Shown: positions 46,424 through 55,855, counted from the first letter of the stretch. The stretch is 64,000 nucleotides of DNA from Pseudomonas sessilinigenes (GCF_003850565.1 NZ_CP027706.1:3844001-3908000), one strand, 5' to 3'. Notes: generated from the letters alone by a model not told the origin. Numbers and translations: made by a program.

Positions 46424-48400
46424 ATGTCCCAACCCCGTGCCCGGATAGCCTCCCAGCTAGGGCTTGCCCTTGCCCTGGTACTCGCCCTGGTGATCAGTGG
46501 CAGTACTCTTTTTGCCCTGCGTTCGCTGGATTCGGCCAACCTCGACACCCGTGAAGAACACCTGGCCAGTGAAGCCCGCCTGCTGGCGGACCAGCTCAAT
46601 ACCTTCCATGGCAGCCTGCGCGAGAGTACCCAGCGCCTGAGCGGCCTGTTCGAGAACCGTTTTCGCAGCGGCCTGAGCCTACACCCCGACGAGCCGGTGA
46701 CCGTGGCCGGGGTGCAGACTCCTGGCTTGCACCTGGGCAACGTGGTGCTGAACAACAACTTCGATGAAGTGGACCAGTTCAAGCAGATGACCGCCGGGGT
46801 CGCGACCCTGTTCGTGCGCAGCGGTGACGATTTCATCCGTGTCAGCACTTCCCTGAGCAAGCAGGATGGCAGCCGCGCCATCGGCACCCTGCTCGACCAC
46901 GGCCATCCGGCCTATCAGAAACTCATGGCCGGGCAGGGCTACGTTGGCCGCGCGCTGCTGTTCGAGCGTTTCTACATGACCCAGTACACCCCGGTGATGG
47001 ACCGCAGTGGTCGGGTAATCGCGGTGCTGTTCGTGGGTTTCGACTACACCGACGCGCAGAACGCCCAGTTCGCCAACCTCAAGCGCTTCCGCATCGGCCA
47101 GAGTGGTTCCCTGGCCCTGCTCGACGAGCAACACAAATGGCTGGTGCCGCCGGCTGGCGTACAAGCCCTGGACCAGGCCGCGCAGCTCCTGGTGGACGTG
47201 GCGAAGGAGCCGGGCAAGGGGCGTTTCTGGAGCGATGGAGGCGAGGACTTCTACAGCCTGGCGGTGCCTTTTGCCGATGGTCCCTGGTCGGTGGTGGCGA
47301 GCATGCCCAAGGCCGAGATCCGTGAGGTGACCTGGAGCGTTGGGCTACGCCTGGTGATTGGCAGCCTGCTGGCGATGCTGCTGGCGGTGGGAGCCACGGT
47401 ATGGTTGTTGCGCAGCAAGCTGGCGCCCCTGGGCGACCTGGTGCGCCAGGCCCAGGCCTTGGGCGGTGGCGACCTGAGCGCGCGGCTGAATGTTTCCAGC
47501 CACGATGAGATCGGCCAGCTGGCCCGCAGCTTCAACCAGATGGGCGAGGCCTTGTCGACCATGGTCGAGCACATCCGTCGCTCCGCCACCGAGGTCAGTG
47601 GCCGGGCCCAGGCGTTGTCCGGGCTGTCCAGCGGGGCCTACGAAGGCATGGAACAGCAATCCGGGGAAATCACCAGCATGGCCGGGGCGGTAGAACAGTT
47701 CAGCGCTACTTCGCTGAACATCGCCGACAACATGGGCAGTACCCAGCGCCTGGCCCAGGAAAATGCCGAGCAGACCCATATCGGTCGTGAGTCCATGGAG
47801 CAGGCTTCTTCGTCGCTTGAGCAGATCGCCGGGGCCCTGGGCAGCACGGCAGCCGTGATCGATACCCTGGGGCAGCGCTCCCAGGAAATCGGCGGGATCG
47901 TTGGGGTGATCACCGCCATCGCCGACCAGACCAACCTGCTGGCCCTCAACGCGGCCATCGAGGCGGCCCGCGCCGGGGAGCAGGGTCGCGGTTTTGCGGT
48001 GGTGGCCGATGAGGTGCGCAACCTGGCATCGCGCACCCGCGAGGCCACGGCGGAAATCTCGCAGATGATCAACAGCATCCAGCAGGAAACCGGCAATGCC
48101 ATCCAGACCATGGAGCAGGGCAACCGCCTGATGCAGGAAGGTTTGTCGCGCAACGCTGGTGTGGCGTCGGCCTTGGCCCTGATCGACGAGCAGAGCCAGA
48201 GTGCCGGCGAACAGTTCGCCGCGATCACTACCGCGACCCAGGAGCAGAGCAGCACCGCCACGGTCCTGAGCCGCAACCTGCAGAGCATTGCCCAGGCCAA
48301 CAGCGAGCAGCGCGAGGTGGTGTCCAACCTGGCCGTCACCGCGCGTGAGCTGGAAGCCCTGGCCGCCGACCTGCGCCACGAAGTCGACCGCTTCCGTTGA
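46424..48400 (+). CDS. Methyl-accepting chemotaxis protein
   Basis: This 658-residue receptor has a membrane helix at about 10-35, then a periplasmic Cache-type sensor (about 40-300, Cache_3-Cache_2-like). A second helix (about 307-330), a HAMP domain (330-382) and a cytoplasmic signalling domain follow. The conserved hairpin tip is [24 protein letters not shown]. There is no C-terminal NWETF-like tail, so CheR tethering is absent. The ligand is unknown. AGGAG precedes the ATG at 46424. Confidence 0.92.
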   Translation: MSQPRARIASQLGLALALVLALVISGSTLFALRSLDSANLDTREEHLASEARLLADQLNTFHGSLRESTQRLSGLFENRFRSGLSLHPDEPVTVAGVQTPGLHLGNVVLNNNFDEVDQFKQMTAGVATLFVRSGDDFIRVSTSLSKQDGSRAIGTLLDHGHPAYQKLMAGQGYVGRALLFERFYMTQYTPVMDRSGRVIAVLFVGFDYTDAQNAQFANLKRFRIGQSGSLALLDEQHKWLVPPAGVQALDQAAQLLVDVAKEPGKGRFWSDGGEDFYSLAVPFADGPWSVVASMPKAEIREVTWSVGLRLVIGSLLAMLLAVGATVWLLRSKLAPLGDLVRQAQALGGGDLSARLNVSSHDEIGQLARSFNQMGEALSTMVEHIRRSATEVSGRAQALSGLSSGAYEGMEQQSGEITSMAGAVEQFSATSLNIADNMGSTQRLAQENAEQTHIGRESMEQASSSLEQIAGALGSTAAVIDTLGQRSQEIGGIVGVITAIADQTNLLALNAAIEAARAGEQGRGFAVVADEVRNLASRTREATAEISQMINSIQQETGNAIQTMEQGNRLMQEGLSRNAGVASALALIDEQSQSAGEQFAAITTATQEQSSTATVLSRNLQSIAQANSEQREVVSNLAVTARELEALAADLRHEVDRFR

Positions 48401-48408
48401 CTGCACCC

Positions 48409-48433
48409 GCCCTCCGGCGAGGTGTTGGAGGGC
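48409..48433 (+). terminator. Hairpin after the chemoreceptor gene
   Basis: A 7-bp stem GCCCTCC/GGAGGGC (48409-48415 with 48427-48433) has no T tract. It may separate this gene from the PI-PLC gene. Confidence 0.35.
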
Positions 48434-48517
48434 CATGGTTGCAATGACACATGATTGGACTAAAACAGATGAGCAGTTGATTGCCCTTCAAGGACTGACC
48501 TTTTAGCAGGAGCTGGC

Positions 48518-49486
48518 ATGACTCATCTTTCTCGTTTCGTTCCCCGTGCATTGGCTGTGTCGATGTTCTTGCTCAGCCACGCAGCCTTCGGCCAGGAAAG
48601 CCCGGCGTTCATCGACCCGGCGTCCTGGAGCACGCCATTCAACCGGATTGCCCAAGTGGCCTGTCACAACTGCTATGAAAAGCAGTACGCGGGCACCTTC
48701 AGCAGCGTGCTCGACAGTGTGCGCACCCTGGAGCTGGATTTCTGGGACCAGCGCGACGCGGTAACCGGGGGTTCGCCACGGCATTGGTTCGTGCGGCACA
48801 ACCCGGGCACCCTGTTCCAGTCCGGCAACGACAATAACTGCACGGGCGACGGTACCGGCAAGAACGACCTGGAAGCCTGCCTGAACGATATCAAGCTCTG
48901 GAGCGACAACCATCCGGGGCATTTCCCCATCACCGTGATCCTGGACAAGAAGCAGGGTTGGTCGAAAGCCAGCTCGGGGCGCACGCCACAGGACTTCGAC
49001 GACTTGGTGAGCCGGATCTTCCAGGGCAAGCTGTACACCCCCCAGGACCTGGCGACCCATATCGGCAGCAGTGCCGGAGCCCTGCAGAACAACCTCAAGG
49101 GCAAGGCCTGGCCCACCGCCAGCCAATTGCAGGGCAAGGTTTTGCTGGTGCTCAACCATTCGGAGAACCAGAAGCTTTCGCAGTACGCCGAAGCCCGGAC
49201 CTCCAGCGCCAAGGTGTTCATCTCACCGGTGACCAATGGCCAGAACGATGTCAGCGGCAAGGTCAGTGGCATGTCCGACCAGTCATCGGGTTATGTGGCC
49301 ATGAACAACATGGGCAAGGGTGACAAGAAATGGGCGGCCCAAGCCTTTGCCTACAGCCATATCGGGCGAGTCTGGGGTGATGACGGTGTGTCGTTCGCCC
49401 AACACATCGCTGAACAGATCAACCTGTCGGCGTACTACAAGTTCGCCGACCAGGGCGCTGGCGGTTTCCGCATTCGGCCGTTCTGA
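48518..49486 (+). CDS. Secreted phosphatidylinositol-specific phospholipase C-like protein
   Basis: This 322-residue protein has a Sec signal (LAVSMFLLSHAAFG) and a Ca2+-dependent PI-PLC-C1-like domain. The catalytic histidine pair seems present in QVACHNCYEKQ and FVRHNPGT, and the ELDFWDQRD segment carries the metal-binding acids. Its target lipid is unknown; eukaryotic inositol lipids would fit a secreted enzyme. It converges with the ABC gene, stops 3 bp apart. No Type III or autotransporter signal is seen. Confidence 0.8.
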   Translation: MTHLSRFVPRALAVSMFLLSHAAFGQESPAFIDPASWSTPFNRIAQVACHNCYEKQYAGTFSSVLDSVRTLELDFWDQRDAVTGGSPRHWFVRHNPGTLFQSGNDNNCTGDGTGKNDLEACLNDIKLWSDNHPGHFPITVILDKKQGWSKASSGRTPQDFDDLVSRIFQGKLYTPQDLATHIGSSAGALQNNLKGKAWPTASQLQGKVLLVLNHSENQKLSQYAEARTSSAKVFISPVTNGQNDVSGKVSGMSDQSSGYVAMNNMGKGDKKWAAQAFAYSHIGRVWGDDGVSFAQHIAEQINLSAYYKFADQGAGGFRIRPF

Positions 49487-49489
49487 CGT

Positions 49490-50416
49490 TCAGCGGGGCT
49501 CGGCGGTGTCGTCGAGTCCCGGGTCCACGCGCTTGCCGATATCCCGTAGGCGCGCCAGCTGGTCGACCATGCTCGGGGCCTCGTCGACACTGCTGACGAA
49601 GGTCCACAGGTAAGTCATGACCGCATACACATGCCCGGCCTTGATCTCGGGCGACAGCGACAGCTGGGTGATGGCGATCACGAACAGCACCGCTGCCATG
49701 ACGCCAAGAAACAGATAGGCCACCGCTTCCCGGTCCGATAGCCAGATCCGCAGCCGCGACAGCAACCGGTAATGACGCTGCAGGGATTGGGCACCCACTT
49801 TGGCGACCAGGCCGATTTCCTTTTCCAGGCGGTTGTTCAGGCGCTCGTGCAACTGCTGGTTGCGTCGGGCGAAGCGTGGCAGCAGGGTGATGCACAGCAG
49901 CAATGCCACCAGGCAGGCCAGACCAATCCAGGGTTCGATCACCAAGAGCATCACCGCTGCGCCGATGATCGACACCAGGGCCGTGGCGATGATCGGTACG
50001 TGTTTCTCGAAGAAGTCGACGAACTCCCGGGCCAGCACCACTCGCGCTGCCGCGGTGGAGGTGTTCTGTTGCTGCTGGCGCTGGTTGAGGATCACCGGTA
50101 CGGCCAGGTCCGCATAGATGCGAGTGAAGGTCCGGGTATCCACGGCACGCCGTGCTGCGCCGACGATCCAGAAGCCCAGCACCACCATGGCGTAGACCAG
50201 GGCATGGGTGGTATCGCCGCGCAGGATCGAGTCCACGGCGAACCCGGCGAACAGCGGGTAGGCCAGCAGCAGGGCGTTCTCCAGGGCCACCAGGGACAAG
50301 GTGACGAACAGTTTGCCCGGGTACGCGCGAGCGATGGCCTTGAGGGTCTGGCCAGCGGATTGCTGGCCGAGTTTCTGGGTTGGGTCCGCGATATTGGAAC
50401 GGGTGACGACAGACAT
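49490..50416 (-). CDS. ABC transporter six-helix membrane domain protein, no ATPase domain
   Basis: This 308-residue protein has about six membrane helices and coupling-helix region of the ABC_membrane_3-like fold. Segments include LFVTLSLVALENALLLAYP and EPWIGLACLVALLLCITL. It ends without a Walker A or signature motif, and no ATPase gene is adjacent. It may use an ATPase encoded elsewhere or work as a non-transport membrane protein. The ATG at 50416 is preferred over a frame opening at 50503. It is divergent from the TetR gene, its probable regulator. Confidence 0.75.
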   Translation of the reverse strand: MSVVTRSNIADPTQKLGQQSAGQTLKAIARAYPGKLFVTLSLVALENALLLAYPLFAGFAVDSILRGDTTHALVYAMVVLGFWIVGAARRAVDTRTFTRIYADLAVPVILNQRQQQQNTSTAAARVVLAREFVDFFEKHVPIIATALVSIIGAAVMLLVIEPWIGLACLVALLLCITLLPRFARRNQQLHERLNNRLEKEIGLVAKVGAQSLQRHYRLLSRLRIWLSDREAVAYLFLGVMAAVLFVIAITQLSLSPEIKAGHVYAVMTYLWTFVSSVDEAPSMVDQLARLRDIGKRVDPGLDDTAEPR

Positions 50417-50446
50417 GACTGCACCACAAGTGTGATAACGGTTAAT

Positions 50447-50486
50447 ATTGAGCGAGTGCTCAATTATCTTTGAGCGACCGCTCAAA
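50447..50486. promoter_or_regulatory. Twin TetR operators
   Basis: Two perfect 18-bp palindromes of the form TTGAGC-N4-GCTCAA lie at 50447-50464 and 50469-50486, with centres 22 bp apart (about two turns). They occupy the divergent gap and are the likely TetR binding sites. Confidence 0.8.
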
Positions 50487-50529
50487 ACGCAAGTGCCGTT
50501 CATTCCGGCGCCAAGAGGTCCAGCTACCG

Positions 50530-51135
50530 ATGTCCCGTAACGACCGTAAGGAGCAGATCATCAGCGCTGCCCTGGAACTGTTTCACAGCAAGGGTTTCGC
50601 CGAGGTATCCACCCGTGACCTGGCCGAGCATGCCGGGTTGTCTCGCAGTCACATCTACCACTACTTCCGTGACTGGAAGGAGTTGCGCCGCGAAGCCTTC
50701 GTGCGGTTCGCCAATGGCCAGCTGGAGGCGGTGGCCGACCTGGTGCGCGATGCAGAGCCTGCACAGGCCCTGCGAATATTCCTCCTCGATTGCCTGACGG
50801 CCTCCAGCAGCATCGGCTGGGGGCTGTGGCTCGACGCCTGGGATGAAGCAATGCACGACGCCGAACTGGCTGAGGTCTACCTGCAGATCAACGGCCAGTG
50901 GCAGGCACTGCTGGCATCGATCATCGCCAAGGGTGTCCAGGCTGAGGTGTTCCGTTGTGCCGATGCGGAACGGGCAGCCCGGCAGATCTTCGCCCAGACC
51001 ATGGGGTACACCGATGACCTGTTGCTGCTGGCCTCCGGCGAAGCGGAACAGGCAGCGCTGGATGAGGTGATGGAAGTCGCCGGGCTGCTCCTGGGGTTTG
51101 CGACGCAGGCTCCTCAGCCACTTGCGAGCCGATAG
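50530..51135 (+). CDS. TetR-family regulator
   Basis: This 201-residue protein has an N-terminal helix-turn-helix (TRDLAEHAGLSRSHIYHYF) and a variable effector domain. It probably represses itself and the divergent ABC membrane gene through twin palindromes. The ATG at 50530 gives the usual start MSRNDRKEQI; the longer frame would run across the second operator. Its 3' end overlaps the end of comM by 22 bp on the other strand. Confidence 0.87.
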   Translation: MSRNDRKEQIISAALELFHSKGFAEVSTRDLAEHAGLSRSHIYHYFRDWKELRREAFVRFANGQLEAVADLVRDAEPAQALRIFLLDCLTASSSIGWGLWLDAWDEAMHDAELAEVYLQINGQWQALLASIIAKGVQAEVFRCADAERAARQIFAQTMGYTDDLLLLASGEAEQAALDEVMEVAGLLLGFATQAPQPLASR

Positions 51136-52607
51136 TGCAGCGCCTCCGCCAGGTGTTCGCGGCCGATGACGCTGGCCTGCTCCAGGTCGGCCAGGGTCCG
51201 TGCCACCTTGAGCAGGCGGTGGGCCGCGCGCAGCGACAACCCCAGGTTCTCGCAGGCGCTTTCCAGCCAGCGCTCGTCGGCTGTGGATAACTTGCAATGA
51301 CGACCCAGGCCGGGCAGATCGAGCAAGGCGTTGGCGCAACCCTGGCGTTGTAGCTGTCGCTCGCGGGCCCGGGCTACCCGGGCAGCGGCGCTGGCGCTGT
51401 CGTCGCCTGGCTGGGGGGTGGGATTCAGCGCGGTGGCTTCGCGAGCCACCGTCAAGTGCAGGTCGATGCGGTCCAGCAACGGGCCGGAGAGCTTGTTGCG
51501 ATAACGCTGGATCTGTTCCGCTGTGCACCGGCAGCGACCGCTGGGTTCGCCCAGGTAACCACAAGGGCAGGGATTCATCGCCGCGACCAGTTGGAAGCGT
51601 GCTGGAAACTGCACCCGGTCACGGGCCCGGGCAATGACGATTTGCCCCGACTCCATGGGCTCGCGCAGTACTTCGAGGACCTTGCGGTCGAACTCCGGCA
51701 ATTCATCGAGAAACAGTACCCCGTGATGCGCCAGGGTGATCTCCCCGGGCTGCGGTTTCGAGCCTCCACCAACCAGGGCGGGCCCCGACGCCGAGTGGTG
51801 AGGCTGGCGAAATGGGCGTTGTGGCCAATGAGTGAGCGGTGCGAGGCTACTCACCGACTGGATGGCCGCCACCTCCAGCGCCTCGTGTTCTTCCAGGGGC
51901 GGCAGCAAGCCGGGCAGGCGGCTGGCGAGCAAGGTCTTGCCGGTGCCGGGAGGGCCGCAGAACAGCAGGTTGTGGGCGCCGGATGCGGCGACCAGCAGGG
52001 CGCGCTTGGCAGCCAGTTGACCCTGGACTTCGCTGAGGTCGGGGTAGGGCGTGTGGTTGAGCGGCAGGCCTTGGGGCGCGCATGGCGGGATCGGTGCCTG
52101 CCCATTGAGATGAGCCACTGCTTCCAGCAGGTGGTCCACCGCGATCACCGTCAAGCCCGAGGCCAGGCAGGCTTCCTCGGCGTTGGCCCGGGGCACCAGC
52201 AGGCGGTGCCCGGCATCGCGTGCCGCCAGCGCGGCCGGCAAGACACCACGTACCGGGCGCACGGTGCCGGACAAGGCCAGCTCCCCGAGGCATTCGACGT
52301 TGTCCAGCGCCTCTGTCGGCAGTTGCCGGCTCGCGGCGAGGATGCCCAGGGCGATCGCCAGGTCGAAGCGCCCGCCATCTTTGGGCAGGTCAGCGGGTGC
52401 CAGGTTGAGGGTGATGCGTCGGGCGGGGAAGTCGAACCCGGCATTGAGGATCGCGCTGCGGACCCGGTCCTTGCTTTCCTTGACTGCCGTTTCGGGCAGG
52501 CCCACCAGGGTCAGGCTAGGCAGGCCGTTGGCCAGGTGCACTTCGACGCTGACTGCAGGTGCTTGCACGCCCACCTGGGCGCGGCTGTGGATGATGGCCA
52601 GGGACAT
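51114..52607 (-). CDS. comM: ComM/YifB AAA ATPase
   Basis: This 497-residue magnesium-chelatase-type AAA+ protein helps branch migration during natural transformation in other species. It has an N-terminal Lon-substrate-like fold (MSLAIIHSRAQVGVQAPAV), Walker A CGPPGTGKT, near residue 220, and a C-terminal part with CPCGYLGEPSGRCRCT, a cysteine pattern of this family. The ATG at 52607 is the standard start. It converges with the TetR gene, overlapping it by 22 bp. Confidence 0.92.
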   Translation of the reverse strand: MSLAIIHSRAQVGVQAPAVSVEVHLANGLPSLTLVGLPETAVKESKDRVRSAILNAGFDFPARRITLNLAPADLPKDGGRFDLAIALGILAASRQLPTEALDNVECLGELALSGTVRPVRGVLPAALAARDAGHRLLVPRANAEEACLASGLTVIAVDHLLEAVAHLNGQAPIPPCAPQGLPLNHTPYPDLSEVQGQLAAKRALLVAASGAHNLLFCGPPGTGKTLLASRLPGLLPPLEEHEALEVAAIQSVSSLAPLTHWPQRPFRQPHHSASGPALVGGGSKPQPGEITLAHHGVLFLDELPEFDRKVLEVLREPMESGQIVIARARDRVQFPARFQLVAAMNPCPCGYLGEPSGRCRCTAEQIQRYRNKLSGPLLDRIDLHLTVAREATALNPTPQPGDDSASAAARVARARERQLQRQGCANALLDLPGLGRHCKLSTADERWLESACENLGLSLRAAHRLLKVARTLADLEQASVIGREHLAEALHYRLASG

Positions 52608-52707
52608 GCGACGTTCTTCCTTGCAGCGGCGGGAACCGCGTCCTGCGGTGTTGCAAGGATAGGCGAGGGGGGCAGCGCAAGCGCTGGGCAATGCAGACAG
52701 GATGTGT

Positions 52708-52750
52708 CGCCGGCCTGTCCTTCAGCTGTGCTGAAGGCGCGCGGCCGGCG
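52708..52750. repeat. Nested two-tier palindrome between ubiK and comM
   Basis: The outer stem CGCCGGCC/GGCCGGCG (52708-52715 with 52743-52750) encloses the inner stem CCTTCAGC/GCTGAAGG (52719-52726 with 52730-52737). It may be a terminator for ubiK, reading on the minus strand, or a REP-like element. Confidence 0.55.
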
Positions 52751-52764
52751 AGGAGGGTGTCAGC

Positions 52765-53025
52765 TCATTGATCCTTCGGTTCCAGCCTGGCTTCCAGCTC
52801 GGCGACCTTGGCTTCGAGGCTCTCCAGGCGAGCCCGGGTGCGGGCCAGGACGACCATCTGGCTATCGAACTCGTCCCGGCTGACCAGGTCCAGCTTGCTG
52901 AAGCCGCTTTGCAGCAGGGCCTTGAACTGGCTTTCGATTTCGTTGCGGGGCAGAGGCGTTTCGCCACTGAACAAGCGTGAGGCGTGGCCGCTCAGGGTGT
53001 CGAGGAGGTCTTTGGGGGCGAGCAT
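52765..53025 (-). CDS. ubiK: Ubiquinone biosynthesis accessory factor UbiK
   Basis: This 86-residue protein (formerly YqiC/BMFP) begins MLAPKDLLDTLSGHASRLF and ends in a coiled coil (EFDSQMVVLARTRARLESLE). UbiK helps the UbiJ complex in aerobic ubiquinone assembly. The ATG at 53025 gives the family length, while the frame runs 240 codons further upstream. AGGA is 7 nt before the start. It is divergent from the glnK leader. Confidence 0.92.
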   Translation of the reverse strand: MLAPKDLLDTLSGHASRLFSGETPLPRNEIESQFKALLQSGFSKLDLVSRDEFDSQMVVLARTRARLESLEAKVAELEARLEPKDQ

Positions 53026-53095
53026 GGGAATGTCCTGAAGAGCTGATGGGGCGCAGTGTATCACGCACGAACCGAGGGCTTGGCGCGGCGGAGGC

Positions 53096-53144
53096 TGCAC
53101 GTTTTTTGCGCATCTGGCCGAATGCTGGCGCACCGTTATTGTGC
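53096..53144 (+). promoter_or_regulatory. Paired NtrC-like enhancer sites
   Basis: GCAC-N7-GTGC is intact at 53130-53144. A similar site with one mismatch lies at 53096-53112. Their centres are about 33 bp apart, three helical turns, which is the usual spacing for cooperative NtrC. They are about 110 and 140 bp upstream of the sigma-54 promoter start. Confidence 0.55.
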
Positions 53145-53218
53145 GTATCTGCGGCACTGTTTCATGGCCCAGCAGGCTGAACGCCAGCAAGGGGCTGAAA
53201 TCGTTGGTATTTCCCGAC

Positions 53219-53235
53219 CTGGCAAGCTTTCTGCT
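53219..53235 (+). promoter_or_regulatory. Sigma-54-type promoter of glnK-amtB
   Basis: CTGGCA and TGCT are set with the GG (-24) and GC (-12) 10 bp apart, as sigma-54 requires. One base in the -12 box and one in the -24 box depart from consensus. It implies a leader of about 190 nt before glnK. Confidence 0.65.
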
Positions 53236-53253
53236 TAGACCCTGGTGACCCAT

Positions 53254-53776
<523 letters not shown>

Positions 53777-53811
53777 GCCGCCCCAAACCCAACGCCCCAG
53801 GAGAAAACAAC

Positions 53812-55149
53812 ATGACTCTGCGTAAATTCGCAGGGCTAGGAGCCCTTTTGCCCCTCGTAATGCCTGGCTTGGCCATGGCGGCAGACGAAGCGGCTGCTCC
53901 AGTCCTGAATTCCGGCGACACCGCCTGGATGCTGACCTCCACCGCCCTGGTACTGTTCATGACCATCCCCGGGCTGGCGCTGTTCTACGGCGGCATGGTG
54001 CGTTCCAAGAACATCCTTTCGGTCATGATGCAGTGCTTCGCCATCACTGGCCTGATTACCGTCCTGTGGTTCATCTATGGCTACAGCATCGCGTTCGACA
54101 CCAGCGGGATGGAAGCTGGCGTGGTCAATCTCAATTCGTTCGTCGGCGGGCTGTCCAAAGCCTTCCTCGCCGGTATCACCCCGGCCAGTGTGACCGGTCC
54201 GGCAGCGCTGTTTCCCGAGGCGGTGTTCGTCACTTTCCAGATGACCTTCGCCATCATCACCCCGGCGCTGATCGTTGGGGCCTTCGCCGAGCGGATGAAG
54301 TTCTCGGCCATGCTGATCTTCATGGGTATCTGGTTCACCGTGGTGTACGCACCGATCGCACACATGGTCTGGAGCGGTCCGGGTTCGCTGATGGGCGACT
54401 GGGGGGTGCTGGACTTCGCCGGTGGTACGGTGGTGCACATCAATGCCGGTGTCGCCGGGCTGGTAGCCTGCCTGGTGCTGGGCAAGCGCAAGGGTTTTCC
54501 TACCACGCCGATGGCTCCGCATAACCTGGGTTACACCCTGATGGGCGCGGCGATGCTGTGGATCGGCTGGTTCGGCTTCAACGCCGGTTCAGCTGCCGCG
54601 GCCAATGGCACTGCCGGCATGGCGATGTTGGTGACCCAGATCGCCACCGCTGCCGCAGCCCTGGGCTGGATGTTTGCCGAGTGGTTCACCCATGGCAAGC
54701 CCAGCGCCCTGGGGATCGCATCGGGCGTAGTGGCCGGCCTGGTGGCGATCACGCCGGCGGCGGGTACCGTGGGCCCGATGGGCGCCTTGATCATTGGCCT
54801 GTCGGCGGGTGTGGTGTGCTTCTTTTGCGCAACCAGCCTCAAGCGCAAACTGGGCTACGACGACTCCCTGGATGCCTTCGGCGTGCACGGTATCGGCGGT
54901 ATTCTCGGAGCGATCCTGACGGGTGTGTTTGCCGCGCCTTCCCTGGGTGGCTTCGGCACCGTGACCGACGTTGCCGCCCAAGTCTGGGTCCAGGCCAAGG
55001 GCGTGGGCCTGACGGTGATCTACACCGCCATTGCTACCTTCATCATCCTCAAGGTGCTGGACGTCATCATCGGGCTGCGGGTGACCGAGGAAGAGGAAGC
55101 GGTCGGCCTCGACCTGGCGCAGCACAACGAGCGTGGCTACAACCTGTAA
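53812..55149 (+). CDS. amtB: Ammonium transporter AmtB
   Basis: This 445-residue protein has a cleavable signal ending GLAMA and eleven membrane helices. Segments such as PGLALFYGGMVRSKN (AmtB signature) and DFAGGTVVHINAGVAGLV (with the pore histidine) match the family; the second pore histidine is in AFGVHGIGG. It conducts NH3/NH4+ and is inhibited by GlnK. AACAACAT lies directly at the start codon, resembling an Hfq/Crc motif. A terminator follows. Confidence 0.97.
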   Translation: MTLRKFAGLGALLPLVMPGLAMAADEAAAPVLNSGDTAWMLTSTALVLFMTIPGLALFYGGMVRSKNILSVMMQCFAITGLITVLWFIYGYSIAFDTSGMEAGVVNLNSFVGGLSKAFLAGITPASVTGPAALFPEAVFVTFQMTFAIITPALIVGAFAERMKFSAMLIFMGIWFTVVYAPIAHMVWSGPGSLMGDWGVLDFAGGTVVHINAGVAGLVACLVLGKRKGFPTTPMAPHNLGYTLMGAAMLWIGWFGFNAGSAAAANGTAGMAMLVTQIATAAAALGWMFAEWFTHGKPSALGIASGVVAGLVAITPAAGTVGPMGALIIGLSAGVVCFFCATSLKRKLGYDDSLDAFGVHGIGGILGAILTGVFAAPSLGGFGTVTDVAAQVWVQAKGVGLTVIYTAIATFIILKVLDVIIGLRVTEEEEAVGLDLAQHNERGYNL

Positions 55150-55160
55150 CGGCGCCAACG

Positions 55161-55192
55161 AAAAAGCCCGGCACTGGCCGGGCTTTTTTTTT
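55161..55192 (+). terminator. Terminator after amtB
   Basis: A 12-bp stem (55161-55172 with 55177-55188) with an ACTG loop and T9 tail. Confidence 0.93.
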
Positions 55193-55307
55193 GCCTGGGT
55201 TTTGATCTCGGGGAAGGCTGAAAGGTTTTTCTGGTAAGCCTTGGCGTGTTTGCCATGACGATTTTTAGTAGGGCAAATGCTTACACTAAAGCAGGATTAT
55301 TAGGCGC

Positions 55308-55335
55308 TTTGTTTTTTTCCTGAGCGCGCTAGAAT
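55308..55335 (+). promoter_or_regulatory. Promoter of the yjbQ gene
   Basis: TAGAAT (55330-55335) is preceded by TTTGTT (55308-55313) at 16 bp. A 16-bp palindrome TGCTT-N6-AAGCA at 55278-55293 lies just upstream. Confidence 0.4.
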
Positions 55336-55359
55336 GCGCGCCGAAGCGCGGAGATAGGT

Positions 55360-55785
55360 ATGTGGCAACAGACCCTGATTACCCTGCGGGCCAGGCCCCG
55401 GGGCTTTCACCTGGTAACGGACGAGTTGCTCGCCGGCCTGCCTGAGTTGAAGGCATGTCGGGTGGGTCTGCTGCATTTGTGGCTACAACATACTTCGGCC
55501 TCGTTGACCGTCAACGAGAATGCCGATCCGGCGGTTCGGCGCGATTTCGAACGTTTCTTCAACGCCCTGGTGCCGCAAGGCATGGCTGGGTATGAGCATA
55601 ACGACGAAGGCGCGGACGACCTCCCGGCGCACTTCAAGGCCAGTTTGCTAGGCTGCCAGTTGACTTTGCCGATCTCGGCGGGACGCCTGGCGCTGGGCAC
55701 CTGGCAAGGCGTCTATCTGGGCGAGCATCGTGATCACGGCGGTGCTCGCAAAGTCCTTGCCACCTTGCAGGGTGATAAGGCATAA
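55360..55785 (+). CDS. yjbQ: YjbQ family protein (secondary thiamine-phosphate synthase enzyme)
   Basis: This 141-residue UPF0047 protein has the conserved [14 protein letters not shown] and [11 protein letters not shown] segments. The conserved histidines and glutamate resemble those of thiamine-phosphate synthase, the basis for the family name, but its native role is uncertain. GGAGATAG precedes the ATG. sutA follows 102 bp later. Confidence 0.88.
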   Translation: MWQQTLITLRARPRGFHLVTDELLAGLPELKACRVGLLHLWLQHTSASLTVNENADPAVRRDFERFFNALVPQGMAGYEHNDEGADDLPAHFKASLLGCQLTLPISAGRLALGTWQGVYLGEHRDHGGARKVLATLQGDKA

Positions 55786-55826
55786 GCCGCTGAGTATCAG
55801 TGGACGTTGATTTTTTTCCGGCGGCC

Positions 55827-55855
55827 TTCGACAGTCGGCCGAGCTGGGCTATAAC
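55827..55855 (+). promoter_or_regulatory. Probable promoter of sutA
   Basis: TTCGAC (55827-55832) and TATAAC (55850-55855) are 17 bp apart, 33 bp before the sutA start. The -35 is only a partial match. Confidence 0.4.

Noticed and set aside
51456..52883. A 475-codon plus-strand frame opposite comM
   Set aside because: It overlaps the conserved ComM coding sequence on the other strand and runs into the nested palindrome and ubiK.
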